Shown here piece by piece: positions 34,741-47,546 of a stretch of 64,000 nt of DNA. The notes beneath the pieces were generated by a model. That model ran no database searches and was not told the origin of the DNA. It was given only the letters and a program-made list of their open reading frames with translations. Both the position numbers and the translations under genes were made by a program. Source of the DNA: Fragilariopsis cylindrus CCMP1102 (Eukaryota; Bacillariophyta; Bacillariophyceae; Bacillariales; Bacillariaceae); NCBI GenBank assembly GCA_900095095.1, contig FMBT01000036.1:1-64000 (forward strand), in the 5' to 3' direction. Position 1 is the first letter of the stretch. The number at the start of each line of letters is the position of its first letter.

Positions 34741-37614
34741 TTAGGGATTGCAACAGTTGTGGTCGTCCTTAAGGGTTAGATTCCATTGAGATTCATGAGT
34801 GACGAGATTTGTGCTCATCACTTCTTGGTTTTTCAAAGTCATGAGGTTACCATCAAAGACCATGCTTCTCTCTGGAAGCCAAGTATATCCGCAATAGCAT
34901 GAACTGTAATTTGTAGTAAAGTAATCTTCTTCTTCATCTTCTTCATTTTGCGAATGATCAATTTTGATTTCTTGTGTGATCATATTTTCAGTCTTAGTTA
35001 GATCAACACCAAATACCATGAAACCTTCAAAATTTTCGTTCTCAAGGTAGTTCGAACCATAAGAATAGATAGAGACGGGGATGATGAGGCGGCCAATGTC
35101 ACCGACTTGGATGTATCGAAATGCTCTTTCATCCCACGATGCACTGCTTCCTGACGAACTATCTTTGTCGTCTTCAATAACAAGGCGATCAATAAGCTTG
35201 GGATCAGTAGGTACAGTTGAATCAAAAAGGGATATTTGTAATCCCAAGACTCTTCCATTTTCATCAGCGTCCTTTCCGACTGTAATTAGCATAGAATTGT
35301 CTTCTTTGATGGGATGCATAAACTCTGAAAAGCCGGGGATCTCTAGTTCCCCAAGAACTTTCGGGTCCATAGGATCCGATAGATCGAGAACATAGAAAGG
35401 ATCAGTCCGTTCAAATGTGACAACGTAGCTGATATCGTCAAAAAAGCGCACGGCAGTGATAGTCTAAACAATCGGGAAGAAACGAAAAGAGAAAAAGAAA
35501 GAGTAAGCAACATCTCGTAAGTGAAAATACGAATACCCAGCCTCGTGTTATTTCTGTTGTTTTGTATTTGACTATATTGTATGTACCTCGTCTTTCTTGC
35601 CAAGCCTGACACTGCCGAGTTTGATCAATTTATTGCTGTCTTCTACATTTGGAATTTCGAATATAATGATCTCGTTCTTGGTGCGGGATTCATCCATTGG
35701 GTCTTCCTTGGCTTCAGATGTCGAAGATTCTTCGGCTACTTCTTCTTTGGCTATTTCTTCGATTTCTACGTCTTCGTCTTCGACTTCTACTTCTTCGTCC
35801 ACCATGAAAATATCAGGCATAAATACTGGTACAGGAGCACCCCACCATCCTCTTGGATTGAGATTTTGAGTGGTCGCAATTCGTACATATTCTTTGGCAT
35901 TATCCTTGTCGGTAACAAAATCGATCGAGAATTGACTCAAGAGAGATCCAGGAACAGATCCAATCACACCAAATGAAGAAGTTGCCCCATCAAGTCGAAA
36001 GCCGAGCAACATTGTCTTTTCCATATATTCTCCTTTCTCAAGATTCCAGGCCCAACTTTGATCTGTGACCCAGATCCATTCGTCAGTGGCGTACACATAG
36101 CCATTATTTCCAGATTGGAGTACCAACGATTTCGAGACATTCAATGACATATTATCATTCTCGCTCCCGATGATATTGTTAGTATCAATGGAATTCACTT
36201 GCGTCATAGTAGTGTAGTCGGAAATCGGATCCGCAATGGGATCCACGAATGCTGACAAGCGCGTGAGGGCAACTTTGTCTTCTTCGTCGCTGACAAGATT
36301 GACGAGTTTGCTCACAAATTCGGGCATAATTTCTTCCGCCTTGAGTGTTGCCGCAGCAACGTATTCGTCGCTTGTCATGTCCTCGAACGTCCAACGCTGC
36401 AATGGATTTGACAAATATTCCCATGTGTTTAATGTCATTTTTGTCACAACGTGAAGATTGCTGCCTACCATATACGAGTCAACGTGGTACCCATTCATAT
36501 TTGACTGTGAGTGCTCGGTGAGCAAACTTTCGTCAATATCATAAATAACAACTCGAGTTTCCATATAGTTGTGGATAATGGGAAGACGTATCATATCTCT
36601 CTCACTGATAGTCGGTTGGAATTCTGATCCATAACCCCCTGCGACGACAACGAGTTTGGTTCCTTCTGGATTCATGAGTAATGCTTGAATGTAAGGCTTG
36701 GGAGACCAATACATGCTGGAACGTTTTTGCTTGCTTTCTTGCTGTGCTTCTTGTTCGCTTGTTTCGGGTCGATCTGGTACAGTCTTGATAATGCTCGGCA
36801 TGGTAATTGTCTTCGAAAGAATACCGTTGAGATCCCACACTAAGATACGATCTTCAACAGCAGCAAAGACGTGCACGCCATTTGATTTCACGAGGTCACT
36901 TTTCACGGCACCTTTTTCGTGTTGATACGTTTCAAAGTCGTCCGCACCTTCAAAGACCGATCCCGATTCGCTCACTCCTTTCGCAACAGAACTAGCACCA
37001 CCACCATCACTAGCACTACTAGTACTAGCACTTGGGGCAGCCGCAAAATTCATGTCGGCCGACATCATTGGCTCAGATTCCATGACGAAGCCGCCGCCAC
37101 CCCAATTGTTATAATCATCACTTCTATTCGCCTCGTCCAAAATGATCTTATTCACAATAGATTTAGCTAACTGTTCAATGTCTTTCCTGGCGTCTTCAAT
37201 TGAAATGTAGGGCTCGGTATTGATGTTGGTGTTGTTGTTGGCTGATAGTTCGGTGTCAAATGGATTATCTGTGATGATGAGAGTGTTTCCTGCTGCTTCC
37301 TGGACACTATTGCTGTTGCTGTAGGTCTCGTTCTTGTTCTTTCTCGGTTGAACAACGACGGCAAGAACAATAGCAACAATTACTGCAATGGTAACGACAA
37401 TTAGAAGAATACCTCCTATCAACACCTTGCGTTGACTACGAACTGTTTTCTTTCCTTCTGATGCATCTCCTTTTTCGGTAGTAGCTGTATTTGCACTACG
37501 AGCTGCTTCTTCTGGTACTGATTGATCAGTCGTATTACTGCTGTTGGCAAGTTCTTCTTCGCCGGTGTCTTTGACTTCGATTTCGCTATCGCCTGTAGGA
37601 ATCTCTGCTGTCAT
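34741..37614 (-). CDS. Membrane-anchored beta-propeller protein (secreted C-terminal beta-propeller family, PF09826-like)
   Basis: Two exons, 35587-37614 and 34741-35463, joined in phase 0; 916 residues, no frameshifts. An acidic/Ser-Thr cytosolic N-terminus is followed by one strong membrane helix, 'VLIGGILLIVVTIAVIVAIV' (residues ~64-88), giving a signal-anchor topology. The large outer part begins with repeated 'VHVFAAVEDRILVWDLNG' type blades and ends with 'VRFFDDISYVVTFERTDPFY', 'VLDLSDPMDPKVLGELEIPG' and 'FSEFMHPIKEDNSMLITVG', the signature of the family known mainly from bacteria and archaea. A poly-Glu segment lies just before the intron. The Cys-rich end 'CYCGYTW..CCNP' suggests disulfides outside the cell. 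The function of the family is not known. Confidence 0.85.
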
Positions 37615-40274
37615 CGTTATAATATCAGCTGCCGTAGTCGGCTGTGTAATGATGATTTTTGGAATAGAGAAGGAGAAAAGAAGAATACAATGAAAGTATG
37701 AGATAATAATCGAAATGGTAGGCAGGGTAATATGGAACTATGAAAACGTGTACGACATTAAGATACTAATCTCATGATAGTACAATAAATAGTATCAGTA
37801 ACTTACGTAGTGAACCGAATGATGATCGTGACGTTGAGTTGTTCTTGTTTTTCCTAAAGCAATTGCAATTGTAAATGCTTCTATTTTGTGACGATTTACT
37901 TCTACTCGTTTGTTCACTCAAAAAATGTATTATTGTATTTTTGTTGTACAGATTTAATGAACAACGAATAATAATATGTATCAACGCAACGGCGAGATCG
38001 ATCGTATCAAATTTATATAAGCTAAAATAGGTGGAGTGCATGCGGTATCGTCTTCACAAACTTATGTATGAACGTTGTACTAGTATGATACAGTACTTGT
38101 ACAACAGTACAAAATATTATATCCCGTTGTGTTTTCAATCTAAGCACAAGTGTTACTTCTACCGATACGCGAAGAAATCACACTTACGATTCATTCTATT
38201 AAGCCTCTCTTTATGCAGTTTTCAATTGCGAAGGAGTACAAGTAGTTGTCCGTTAAGCGAAGAAATCACATAATCACATCACGATTCAGCTTCTTTTGAT
38301 GAATGAAGCCTTTTTTGGCGTTCAATGGAGGGTACGATGAATGATACAATAAAGGATCGTGTTTTTAAAGAATCGAAACACAACTAACAAACTGGTAGAA
38401 ATTAAGATAAACAAGGTAAAGTAAAAGATATAGCATTACATATCTGGTTAAACTAATGGTTACAAAGTAGAAATTGTAAGATAAAAAAATGTAATACATA
38501 CTAATTTTGTACATTAAATTCCGGGTGTACCTTTGTAATTCGTTTCTTGCTCCAACCACCTTCAACTAAATCCATATAGTGATTTGTGGCATAATCTCTG
38601 TCGTGAGCCAAAACTAGGTAATAATATGAAAACTTGCGTATAATAAAGCATAAAATGTTCCCCTTGTTTCTCGTATTACTACTACTACTACTACTACTAC
38701 TACTATGCCAGTAGTGGCTACAATAGCTAGAAATAAACTCACAGGAGTTGAGAGTAAGGCAAGGATTTCATCTTAAATACCCGAACAAAAGCCATGGAGA
38801 GCCATTATTTTTGATATATCTAGCTAGATCTCGTTTCTTTCTTCAGACAAATAATGAAAAGAAAACAAACTTTCCTCACAATACAACCATTGATTCTGTT
38901 ATCGGTGTGGTTTCTGTTGCCTACCGTGTTGTTTTTTTTTAGTGTCTCTTGTTGTTGCTTTAAGCGACATATAACTTTAGACTGTTGAGCTACATAGAAC
39001 GGAGACTTTGGTATAAACTATTCTAGAGTTATTATGAGCTATCTATCTTAGCTAACTGAGTTGCTTTCCTTTGCAATGTCTAAATCATTGATTACAAGCT
39101 GCGCTAATCGGGTGAATATCTGCCCTGTTTAGCTAGTAACGGGCTAACTGGCTTCACCGTTAGAGAAATGTCATCAACTAACTATCAACAACAAAACAAC
39201 AGATCTCTACCAGAGCTATACACACAACAACATTACTAAAAACAAACTGCTGTGGCAGGCAGGCAATGACACCATACATAATATGCATAATACCAGTGGT
39301 AGGCAACATGCAATTGTAATAATGAAGATAAATAATACAACTGAGGCTACCCTGATTGTAGAAAAGAACCTTCACCATATCATTACAATAAGAAAAATCA
39401 CGAGGTGGGAAGATCTATATATGGTCCAGCATTTATTACCTCTAAACAAATACTGTATCAACAGTGTTCTTAAGAGACCAAGAATGCTCTTTCGCTGTAA
39501 ACTTTCCCCATCTATGGTTCTATAAAAAATACCCATTGTTTTCAAAAGTGAAAGATGAACTGGTTTAACAAGCACAAATGCTGATGATGTTTTGTATACA
39601 GAGGATAGGAAGAGGTTGACAGAATTGTCATTTTCTGTGATTCCATCCATATTCATCACTTTCACAAATTCTCCAGCTACAACGGCAACTAATGATATTA
39701 CTAATACAATAATAATAATAATAATAATACTGTCAGTAGTAGTACTGTGCAATTTTTAATTTGATTGAAATGATGGATGTGTCATCAGTCTTGGAAACAA
39801 TATAATAGGGACCTGATTGTACAGCAGGTAAAGGTACTTGTATTGTAGAAGAAGCACAAGAATAATGCATCTGAATGAAATAAGCTAATTTCTATCTGGA
39901 ATAATCAGGATGAACAGGACAACTAACAACAACAACAACAACAACAGCAAGAAGTACTACAAAGAAGTTTGAATAATAATTATTTAATTGCCACGAGTAC
40001 AGACAAAAAGCGAAAATGTGAGGCAAAATGCGCTCAGTAGGCTCGTTATTCGAAAATATTTGTTGTTGCCGTTGATGTTGTTAACTCTACACGATGTCAA
40101 TTCTTTCAAAAAAAGCCTGAATTCTTTGATCTTTTTCAACATTCCTCATTTCGCATTATTACTACTGTGACTAGTAGTATCAATTAAGTCTTCCAAGCTA
40201 GTCGAATCGATCGATCGATCCATTGATTCGATCCATTCATTCTAGGCTTTATTCTTCTGGATTTCCCTCGTATC
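37615..40274. other. Longest intergenic region, microsatellites only
   Basis: About 2.7 kb with no supported gene. It holds (CTA)n at about 38681-38705, (AAT)n near 39708-39729 and (CAA)n near 39922-39945. A 126-codon minus-strand frame at 39372-39752 begins at a TTG inside the (AAT)n tract and has no recognisable sequence, so I did not call it. Confidence 0.5.
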
Positions 40275-42237
40275 ATGATGGAAACTGAATCTACATTGAG
40301 TGAGCCCTTCCTTCCTCCTCATATTCCGGATGATAACAATGATAACGAAAATAATAGAAATTCTTCTTTTGGCGATGACGAAGAATTTTCGAATCATCCG
40401 TAGAAGTATCACCGATACCGTCGTCGTCATCGTCGTCGATATCAGAATACTCTACTGAGATCATTCAATACGCCAAGAAGAATATTCGAAGAACGCTTGC
40501 CCTTACATTTTTTACTTTCACAAGTCGAAGTGTATGGAGTCAAAGTCTCTTATCAATATACGTCATACTTGTATGGAAAGATCACCCCGAATACGTCGGA
40601 TATGTATTAGCAACTATGGGTATGATTCAAATGATTTCATCAGCATTGATACGATGTGTTACAAGACGTTTTGATATTTCATCATACAATAATGCAGAAG
40701 ATTCCTATTATTTGATATTGGCGTCTTTGATCTCAGTAAGTGCTATGGGACTTTCTCTTTACGCCATAACAATAGAACGGTCAAGATTTGTTCTATTCCT
40801 TCTGGCCAACGGACTTTGGGGGATGTCGTGGGGTGTATCAGAATCGATATTGCCAGTCATATTTTCTGAATCATCGGCGACTTTGGCCGTTAATAATAAC
40901 AACAAAACTACAGATAGCACGTATAAAATGTGCTCTATTTTAGTTCGTTTGGGCATCATAGTTGGTTCATTGTTGACTCTGATAGTCTTTGAAAGACTTG
41001 GTAATCAATGGAATATCGAAAATTGTGTTACGGTTATGCTCATTGGGATGGGATGTAACTTACCTGTAGTTTTCTTACTTTGTTCATTGAAAACAATCCC
41101 ATTCGATGATGCGGAAGTAGAGGAATCGGAAGAAGAAGAAGACGAGCAACAAGAATATTACGATGCATTCAGCATTGCATACGAATCAGCACTACTTTTG
41201 TCGGATGAGGAGATCATGGACGAAAACTATATAGTTGAAGGTAGTTTAGAAGATCGACTTTTCATTCCCGAAGAGGACGGTGAGGGTGTTGACTACCACC
41301 CTGTCCTTGGAGAGAGTGATGACTCGCATGACTCTCATGTTGACGAAGGAACAGAAATCGAAGACAGGAAAAGTTCTCAATCGATGTGCTGTTCTAACAA
41401 GATACGAGTTCCAATTCTGATTCATCTTGCGGATATACTATCATCCTTTGCTGGTGGCATGTCAATATGGTATTTCCAGTATTCCTTGTTCAACGCTTGA
41501 AACTCGATCCTGTTTCGATCCAATTTCTGTATCTGATTATTCCACTGGCCATTGGTTATCACCCTATCTTGCAAAGTTATTGTCAAGCGTCATTGGACCT
41601 TGTCGCGCTTGCATATCAATGCAAGGGACTTATGTACTATTCATGATTTCTATGATTACCTGTCATTTAAGGGATACCCAATTTGGATCATTTGTACATT
41701 GTATGTATTGCACAGTTCATTAATGAACTCAACTTCAACATTGAGTAGATCTATGATCCTACAGTATGTTCCAGTAGAAGACCAACATAAATGGGGTAAT
41801 ATCGCAGAGAGTATTCAGATGCTTCTATGGTCGTGTGCAGGTGTCACGGGTGGGATAATTGTTGGTAAATATGGTTTACTCATAGTATTTTTTGTCACCG
41901 TAGCTTTGCAATTCCTCGCCACTTTACCTTTGGCGATTCTCTACTGCGTATTGGATCCGCGTTTAGATGATGTAGGGAAGCTTTCTATTTCAAGTAATAT
42001 CGTCGTCGGGGACGATAATAATCATCTAACAATAACGAAGACATCATTGATGATATTGATACTCCATCGCGATCAAGGTATGAAAGGAAAAAGAAACGAC
42101 CTCATGCTGATGGTGACAACACTACTATGATTGGAACTCCTGAAACTCAAGCCACGTGTCCTAGTACCTCGATGTCATTGGATGATATCGAGTCTAACAC
42201 GTCTATTTATTCCAACGTATCAATTCATGTGAGTTGA
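40275..42237 (+). CDS. Major facilitator superfamily transporter (paralogue of 22.5-24.0 kb gene), five frameshifts
   Basis: The start is at the ATG at 40275 (or 40278), 'MMETESTLSEPFLPPHIPDD'. The body aligns with the other MFS gene in this window: 'LTFFTFTSRSVWSQSLLSIY' against '..FSGRGVWNQNC..', 'NQWNIENCVTVMLIGMGCN' against '..KWTVKDCSMVLLAGNV..', 'HLADILSSFAGGMSIWYF' against 'TSDIISGLASGMSIRYF', and 'LMNSTSTLSRSMILQYVPVE' against '..FMNSPQSLTKSIL..'. Breaks near 40395, 41476, 41630, 41660 and 42040 each fit loss of one base, and similarity to the paralogue resumes each time. The C-terminus ends at the stop at 42235-42237. This is the most broken gene here, so a pseudogene is possible, but the purely single-base pattern matches the rest of the window. 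Confidence 0.8.
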
Positions 42238-42618
42238 TCTACTACTTCCTTAAGTAATCTATAATGTTTATAACAAAAATTAAAATTAATGCTTCCATCT
42301 GAACTAATATTCATCGAAATTGTGTACCAATTTTTAGATTCAAGTGCCTTTAAATTAACACCTGTACAGTATTAGACAATAACGAACGACACCACACTAC
42401 TAATATGTATTCTACATAAGAAAACTAATAGTAGTAAAAAATCTTCCCACTGAATAAGAAAAATAGTGTTAATATTCTTATTCTCGGTAACACGAATGAA
42501 ACCAAACAACCTGCTAGTTCTATTGTAACCAATCTGTTATCACACCGCTGATCGATAGATAGATCGTTCGCATTGAATAGGTAACCAAGACGTGTATATT
42601 ATACTTTTCGACATCAAT
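42238..42618. other. 3' intergenic region between convergent genes
   Basis: AT-rich spacer, nothing recognised. Confidence 0.5.
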
Positions 42619-43897
42619 TTAAATACGTCTGAATTCTTTTGGTAAACAATCTGGGACCGGTCCACCGTGTTCCTTTTCAAGATTAATCTTCATACGTTCG
42701 AAGCAAAGTTCATATGCCTTCTTAATTTCATTGATTTCAATTCCATCGGGCATGTCACGTAAAAGTTTAGTCGTATCAAGTTCATTGTTTGACCGGGCTG
42801 CTGCAAGAATCTTCGATTGTTCCTCCAAGGTAAAATTGTTGTACGTGTACGTAGGATCAATGATCTTCGTGTACAAATCTAACACCTCATTGTGTGAGAT
42901 AACACCAGGATTGGTAAAGTTGTACACACCGGTCAAACCCTTCTTGGCCATCGCTAATGATGCTGGGAGCATTTCCGTTAAGATTGTCATAGAATTAGGA
43001 ATATTCACAACACGCTCGTACTTGAGGATTTTAGTAACGAAACTACGATGGATAAGATCATCAGAAATTGGCATCCGAACACGCAAAATTAAACAATTAG
43101 AATATTCCTTCAACATAGGTTCCATGTATCCCTTAGTTTGACTGTAAAAGGATCCATCAAAGTTTGGCGTATCTTCTTCGCTGAAACCAATACCGGACCC
43201 TTCTGGATGTTTTTCATCATAAGCGAAGATGCAACCAGTTGCGTATACCGTACAATGTATGTTACGGTCAAGGCAAAGATCGGCAAGGTTGAGTGTCCCG
43301 ATGACATTGGTACGGATCGTTTCTGGTTTATGTGTCTCGCACCAATCGATGTTAGGACGTCCGGTAATACCCGCAGCATTAAATACGTGAGTTGGTTTGA
43401 TTTCATCTAATTCGGCTGCGACTGCTTCACGGTTTTGGATACGAGAATTGGCACGGAAAACTTCAACTCCCTTTTCTGTTTTGTGTTATGAATCAATCAA
43501 AAAATATGATTTCGGGGGGGTCATTTTAAAGTTTGATATTGACAGATATAGAAAAAGAAGATTGGTTAGTTAATAGAATAATACTATACAGTAGTTACAA
43601 TTTGGTTAATTCAATTCAATTCAATTCGATTCTATTTTTCCTATGTGTCGAAATTGATCGTTGTTGAAAAATAAAGTATGGTATACAACAAATCGTATAG
43701 CTTTTTGGCAAATATGCCAAATGACTTTTTTTCTCTTGTCGACGACGACAATTTTTTATTTTTTCGTCGACGGTTTGACCTAACATTCACGCACCTTCAC
43801 CTTCCATAAGTTCACACATCAGATTGCCAATCCATCCTGTTTTCCCTCCGAAAACGAGGACGCGTTTCATCTCGGTAGACTTTGCTTCTTCAGACAT
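42619..43897 (-). CDS. UER1: Bifunctional UDP-4-keto-6-deoxyglucose 3,5-epimerase/4-reductase (UER1/RHM C-terminal type)
   Basis: Makes UDP-L-rhamnose from UDP-4-keto-6-deoxy-glucose with NAD(P)H in the cytosol. Exons 43795-43897 and 42619-43475 join in phase to about 319 residues. Exon 1 carries the Rossmann motif 'VLVFGGKTGWIGNLMCELM'. Exon 2 has 'AELDEIKPTHVFNAAGITGR', 'PNIDWCETHKPETIRTNV', 'YATGCIFAYDEKHPEGSGIG', the SDR active-site Tyr-x3-Lys in 'GSFYSQTKGYMEPML', 'CLILRVRMPISDDL', 'NIPNSMTILTEMLP' and 'YNFTNPGVISHNEVLDLY'. These match the C-terminal half of plant RHM proteins. It is a stand-alone enzyme, not fused to the 4,6-dehydratase, as in Arabidopsis UER1. Intact, no frameshift. 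Confidence 0.92.
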
Positions 43898-44491
43898 GTT
43901 GGGATACGTTTGTTTATAAATTTTTTAATGATAAGCTAATAATTTTACGAAAATAATGGGACAAACAAAACAATTTTAAATGAAAATCTTGTAATCTTTC
44001 GGATCGCTGCTCCTGTGGTGTTTTCCGAAGGATCGGCATGTGTAACTGTCGAACTGTCGCTGGTACAGTAAAATGACCGTTCGTGTTTTGGGGGAGAGGG
44101 AGAGCAAAGGGGGGAAACAATTAGATTTTCCTTCGAAACACGACCAAAATTTGGGGGAAAATTAGTTTCACTTTACTTCGTATGATTGACAATATTCAAT
44201 AATAGCACACAAGGTTTCTACATACATACAATTGTATTATAATTAAGAATCGAATTATCTAGTGATTACTGTTGCAACGAAGAAAAATTAGTGTAATCGA
44301 CTAATTTATAGACGAGAAGCGGTAGCATTATTGTATCTGTAGACATCCTCGTCAAAAATCTAGTGCTGTGTCGTATTCAAAACGTAAATTCGTAAAAGAG
44401 AATATAGGGGACGTAAATAAATTCCAGTTGTAATCTTATCTATTGTACGTTCGCTAGTAGACTGCTAGAATATACTAGACTATTATCGCAT
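43898..44491. other. Intergenic region, no gene seen
   Basis: Promoter region of the epimerase/reductase gene and 3' flank of acyl-CoA oxidase. A short phrase around 'AGACGAGAAGCGGTA' occurs at about 44311 and again at the ACOX stop region near 44496, a small local duplication of the gene's 3' end. Confidence 0.5.
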
Positions 44492-47002
44492 CTATAGACG
44501 AGAAGCGGTATAAATACCTGCACCACCTGCAATAAGTCGTTTGAGTTCTGGTTCATATGCTGGTCCGGGATCAACAGCATTCAAGGGATCCTTTTCGGCT
44601 GCCTTCATGATATGAGGGTAGACGTTTCCGTCATATCGTCCAAGTGCACTCTTTAGACGGAAATCAGAAAAGTCAGGTGCATCTACTAGTGCCACTGCAT
44701 TCTTTCGAATCACTGCAAGGTATTTGAGAACGGATGGTGCAACCCACTTAGCTTGATTTGGTCGAATATAACCATCTTCCAAAAAGTCACCTAGATCCTT
44801 TTCCATCCAGTACAATGCGAAGAGTTTTGTTAAATCACTCAGAACTTGAGCTTCAGGACGTCCAATAATGCCTTTACGTTGTTCGTCGCGGATACCTTCT
44901 ATGCTATTTCGAATGAGTAAGAATAGGGAAAATGCCTTGGAGGATTTCGCCATAGTAACCAGAGCGTTATTCCAAGCCACTTTCGGACTGACGTTGTTTG
45001 TAGTGATATCATCATTAATTTGCTTCGCGACTACTACCAATAAACGAGCACAACGATGACGGAAAGCAGCAAGCAACGTAGACAAATCACATAGATCATT
45101 TGCGTTAATCGCAGAACATTGCTCTGCTTTACCACGTAGGATCATCTTTAAAGAAGGTACCAATGCAAACGAGTTAGATGATTTGTATTTTTCCATTCCA
45201 TCATCGTGTTGAACCGCATGTACCAATTTAAGTAAAACTCGAATCACCTGTTGCGGAAGCATATGATTATCACCTTCAACTGTTGGACTTTGAAGATACG
45301 TTGTGAAGAGTTCGGGTAGTCCTGAGCTAGATAAAAAGCCATGACCACCACAGGCCTTACGACACTCTTCGATACCGTCAGCAGCAATCATTGTGCTGAA
45401 AGATTTCAATGCCGAAGAGGCAGCATGAACATCTGACACTTCTTCCTTGGTAACCGGTTTGGCTGCAATAAGCTTCTCCTCGAGAGCCTTGAGGTCTTTT
45501 GCCAACTGTCGTCCCGTGAAAAATATACAGTACGATGCAGCTAGGAGAGGGAAGATTCGATGTTGCTGTTGGGTGTAGTCCAAAACTTGCATTTCTGACT
45601 TGCCATCCTCATCAAACCCTTGTTTGCGCACAGCTGAATATCGGATAGTAACAGCACAGGCCATAGCGAGAGCTTTGGATGCACCTACTACGATAATAGA
45701 CCGTACTTGCATCATCTTGTTTGTTTTTTGACCGGGTGGGGGAGGGGGGGGGGGGGGAGAGTGTGAGTGAATTACAAGAAACATTTATATAATTGATAAT
45801 TAACACAATGCACAACACGCACTTGAGACATACCGTTATGTACGCAACCTTGGATGCAGCATCCGACATAACTTTTTTACTGTATCTGCCATTTTTGTCA
45901 ACAGAAGCAAACCGCATAGCCATATTCCGACGAGGGATCATAACATTTTTGAAATATGCAAATCCATTATCCATGGTGTTGTATCCAATCTTAGGTCCGA
46001 TATCACCGGTCTTAACTCCAGGAAGTAATGTATGATCCTCCATTGATCGAAGCTGTACTAAGAAATTGTGTATTCCACGATGTATTCCATCACCATCAAT
46101 CAATTGTGCAATCACCATAGCATGCTATAATAATATTGCGGATGCATCAACAACAAGAAGGAGGACATACAGAACAAGAAAAACCGAATATATTAATGAA
46201 TAGACGAGATCTTGCAAATTAACCAGATAATAGCTAGCACACATCAACAGTTATTTGTACTGTACTCACGTTTGCCGTACGACCTAAGGTACCAGGCCAA
46301 AATTTACCACTGGTCAACGTTGGGCTAAGAATACGTATGATATTGAATACAGCAATTTATAAATTACGGTTAGAAATCATCAACATACGTGTGTAGTGAA
46401 AAGGAAATACAGATGACAATAAATCAATAATACACATGTTGAAATAAGCGAATAACTTACGAATTAATAACAAATGAACCACCATCACCACCACCATTTA
46501 ATTCTGATACAAATGTTGCAGTTGTTTCTAATGCACGGATATTTGATCCGTGTCCTAGTTCTGTTTGTGCATAACAACCAATCATTTTCCAATCTCTACA
46601 AAGTGGTAACCATCTAGATTGTTGTTCTTCATCACATAGGCTAACAATATTTGGTTGGAACATAATCCAATGTAAAGCTAATGGGATATCATCTGCAACT
46701 GCTTCTGATATAACTTGAAAATCTTTACTTTCTGTAATCCGACCCTCGCACTCATCTCCGATACCTAACTTGCGACAAATTTCAATTAGACGTACACCTT
46801 TTGCAATACCACGTTTATGTCGATCTGTTCGATGTAAATAATGATTATCGTCATTATTAAATATTCCTGTCGGATCACGTTCAATAACAGATTCTAAAAA
46901 TCGACGTCGTTCCGTCTTATCTTTGTCACCATCAAGAACATTTGTAATTCTTTCTACGTCAAATGTAGCGTTATTGCGTTCTCGTTTTAACTCTGGATTC
47001 AT
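44492..47002 (-). CDS. ACOX: Peroxisomal acyl-CoA oxidase (4 exons, PTS1 'SRL')
   Basis: FAD enzyme of the first step of peroxisomal beta-oxidation: acyl-CoA to trans-2-enoyl-CoA with H2O2 release. Exons 46461-47002, 46270-46324, 45834-46124 and 44492-45715 have correct phases and give 703 residues, all in frame. Exon 1 begins 'MNPELKRERNNATFDVERIT' and contains the substrate/FAD motif 'CYAQTELGHGSN'. Exon 2 is only 55 bases and encodes 'PTLTSGKFWPGTLGRTAN'. Exon 3 carries 'LRSMEDHTLLPGVKTGDIGP' and 'NGFAYFKNVMIPR'. Exon 4 has 'IRYSAVRKQGF', 'CRKACGGHGFLSSSGLP' with 'PTVEGDNHMLPQQ'. The last three residues SRL form a type 1 peroxisomal targeting signal. Intron 3 contains a G run near 45740-45759. 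It is divergent from the acyl-AMP ligase gene. Confidence 0.94.
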
Positions 47003-47546
47003 CGTGATGCTTAATGATGTTGTTGTTTAGCTTGTTGTTTGGTGTTGTTGTTTAACTCGTGTCGCCGACGTCGTGAAGGGCAGAATTATATGTTTTTGTG
47101 ATACAGTACGGTAGATGTCGAAACGTATGATGATGATTTTATGTGAAGAATGTCAATGTCATCGTTGCTGATTAGATTTTTCCGCCGATTTTGACGATCG
47201 GTGACATTGAACGTGGCTAATCACGTATTGTTCCCCCTTTTGATATTTACCCTCACTTTTATTTCGCCGTCGTCCCCCTTTTGGCTTTCGATACTTTCCT
47301 GTACGTGAAAAAAATCTTTTTCATCGATGGTGACAAATTTAAACTTCAAAAAAGCAAAATAATTACAGCAACAATGACATAAAGTTAGTTTTATTATTGC
47401 AATAGCGACGTTGCGAGAGAAGAAGTAATCATTACGTGCCCTCTGCCATATAAAGAAAGCTAAAAAAAAACTTACCCGTTACGTGACATCGATCGACGAT
47501 CATAATACCAGATCATCATCAGATAGTATAATAATAATAATAATTA
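47003..47546. promoter_or_regulatory. Shared divergent promoter region of ACOX and acyl-AMP ligase genes
   Basis: 544 bases separate the two start codons on opposite strands, so both promoters must lie here. I cannot identify a specific factor site. Co-regulation is an inference from the arrangement only. Confidence 0.45.

Noticed and set aside
39372-39752. 126-codon minus-strand open frame with a poly-Ile start
   Set aside because: It begins at a TTG inside an (AAT)n microsatellite, has no ATG start or known motif, and lies in a repeat-rich spacer.
45612-45784. Alternative upstream extension of the last ACOX exon through the G run
   Set aside because: The splice acceptor before base 45715 gives 'YIT|MMQVRSIIVVG' in phase, as expected for the family; the G-rich part is intron.
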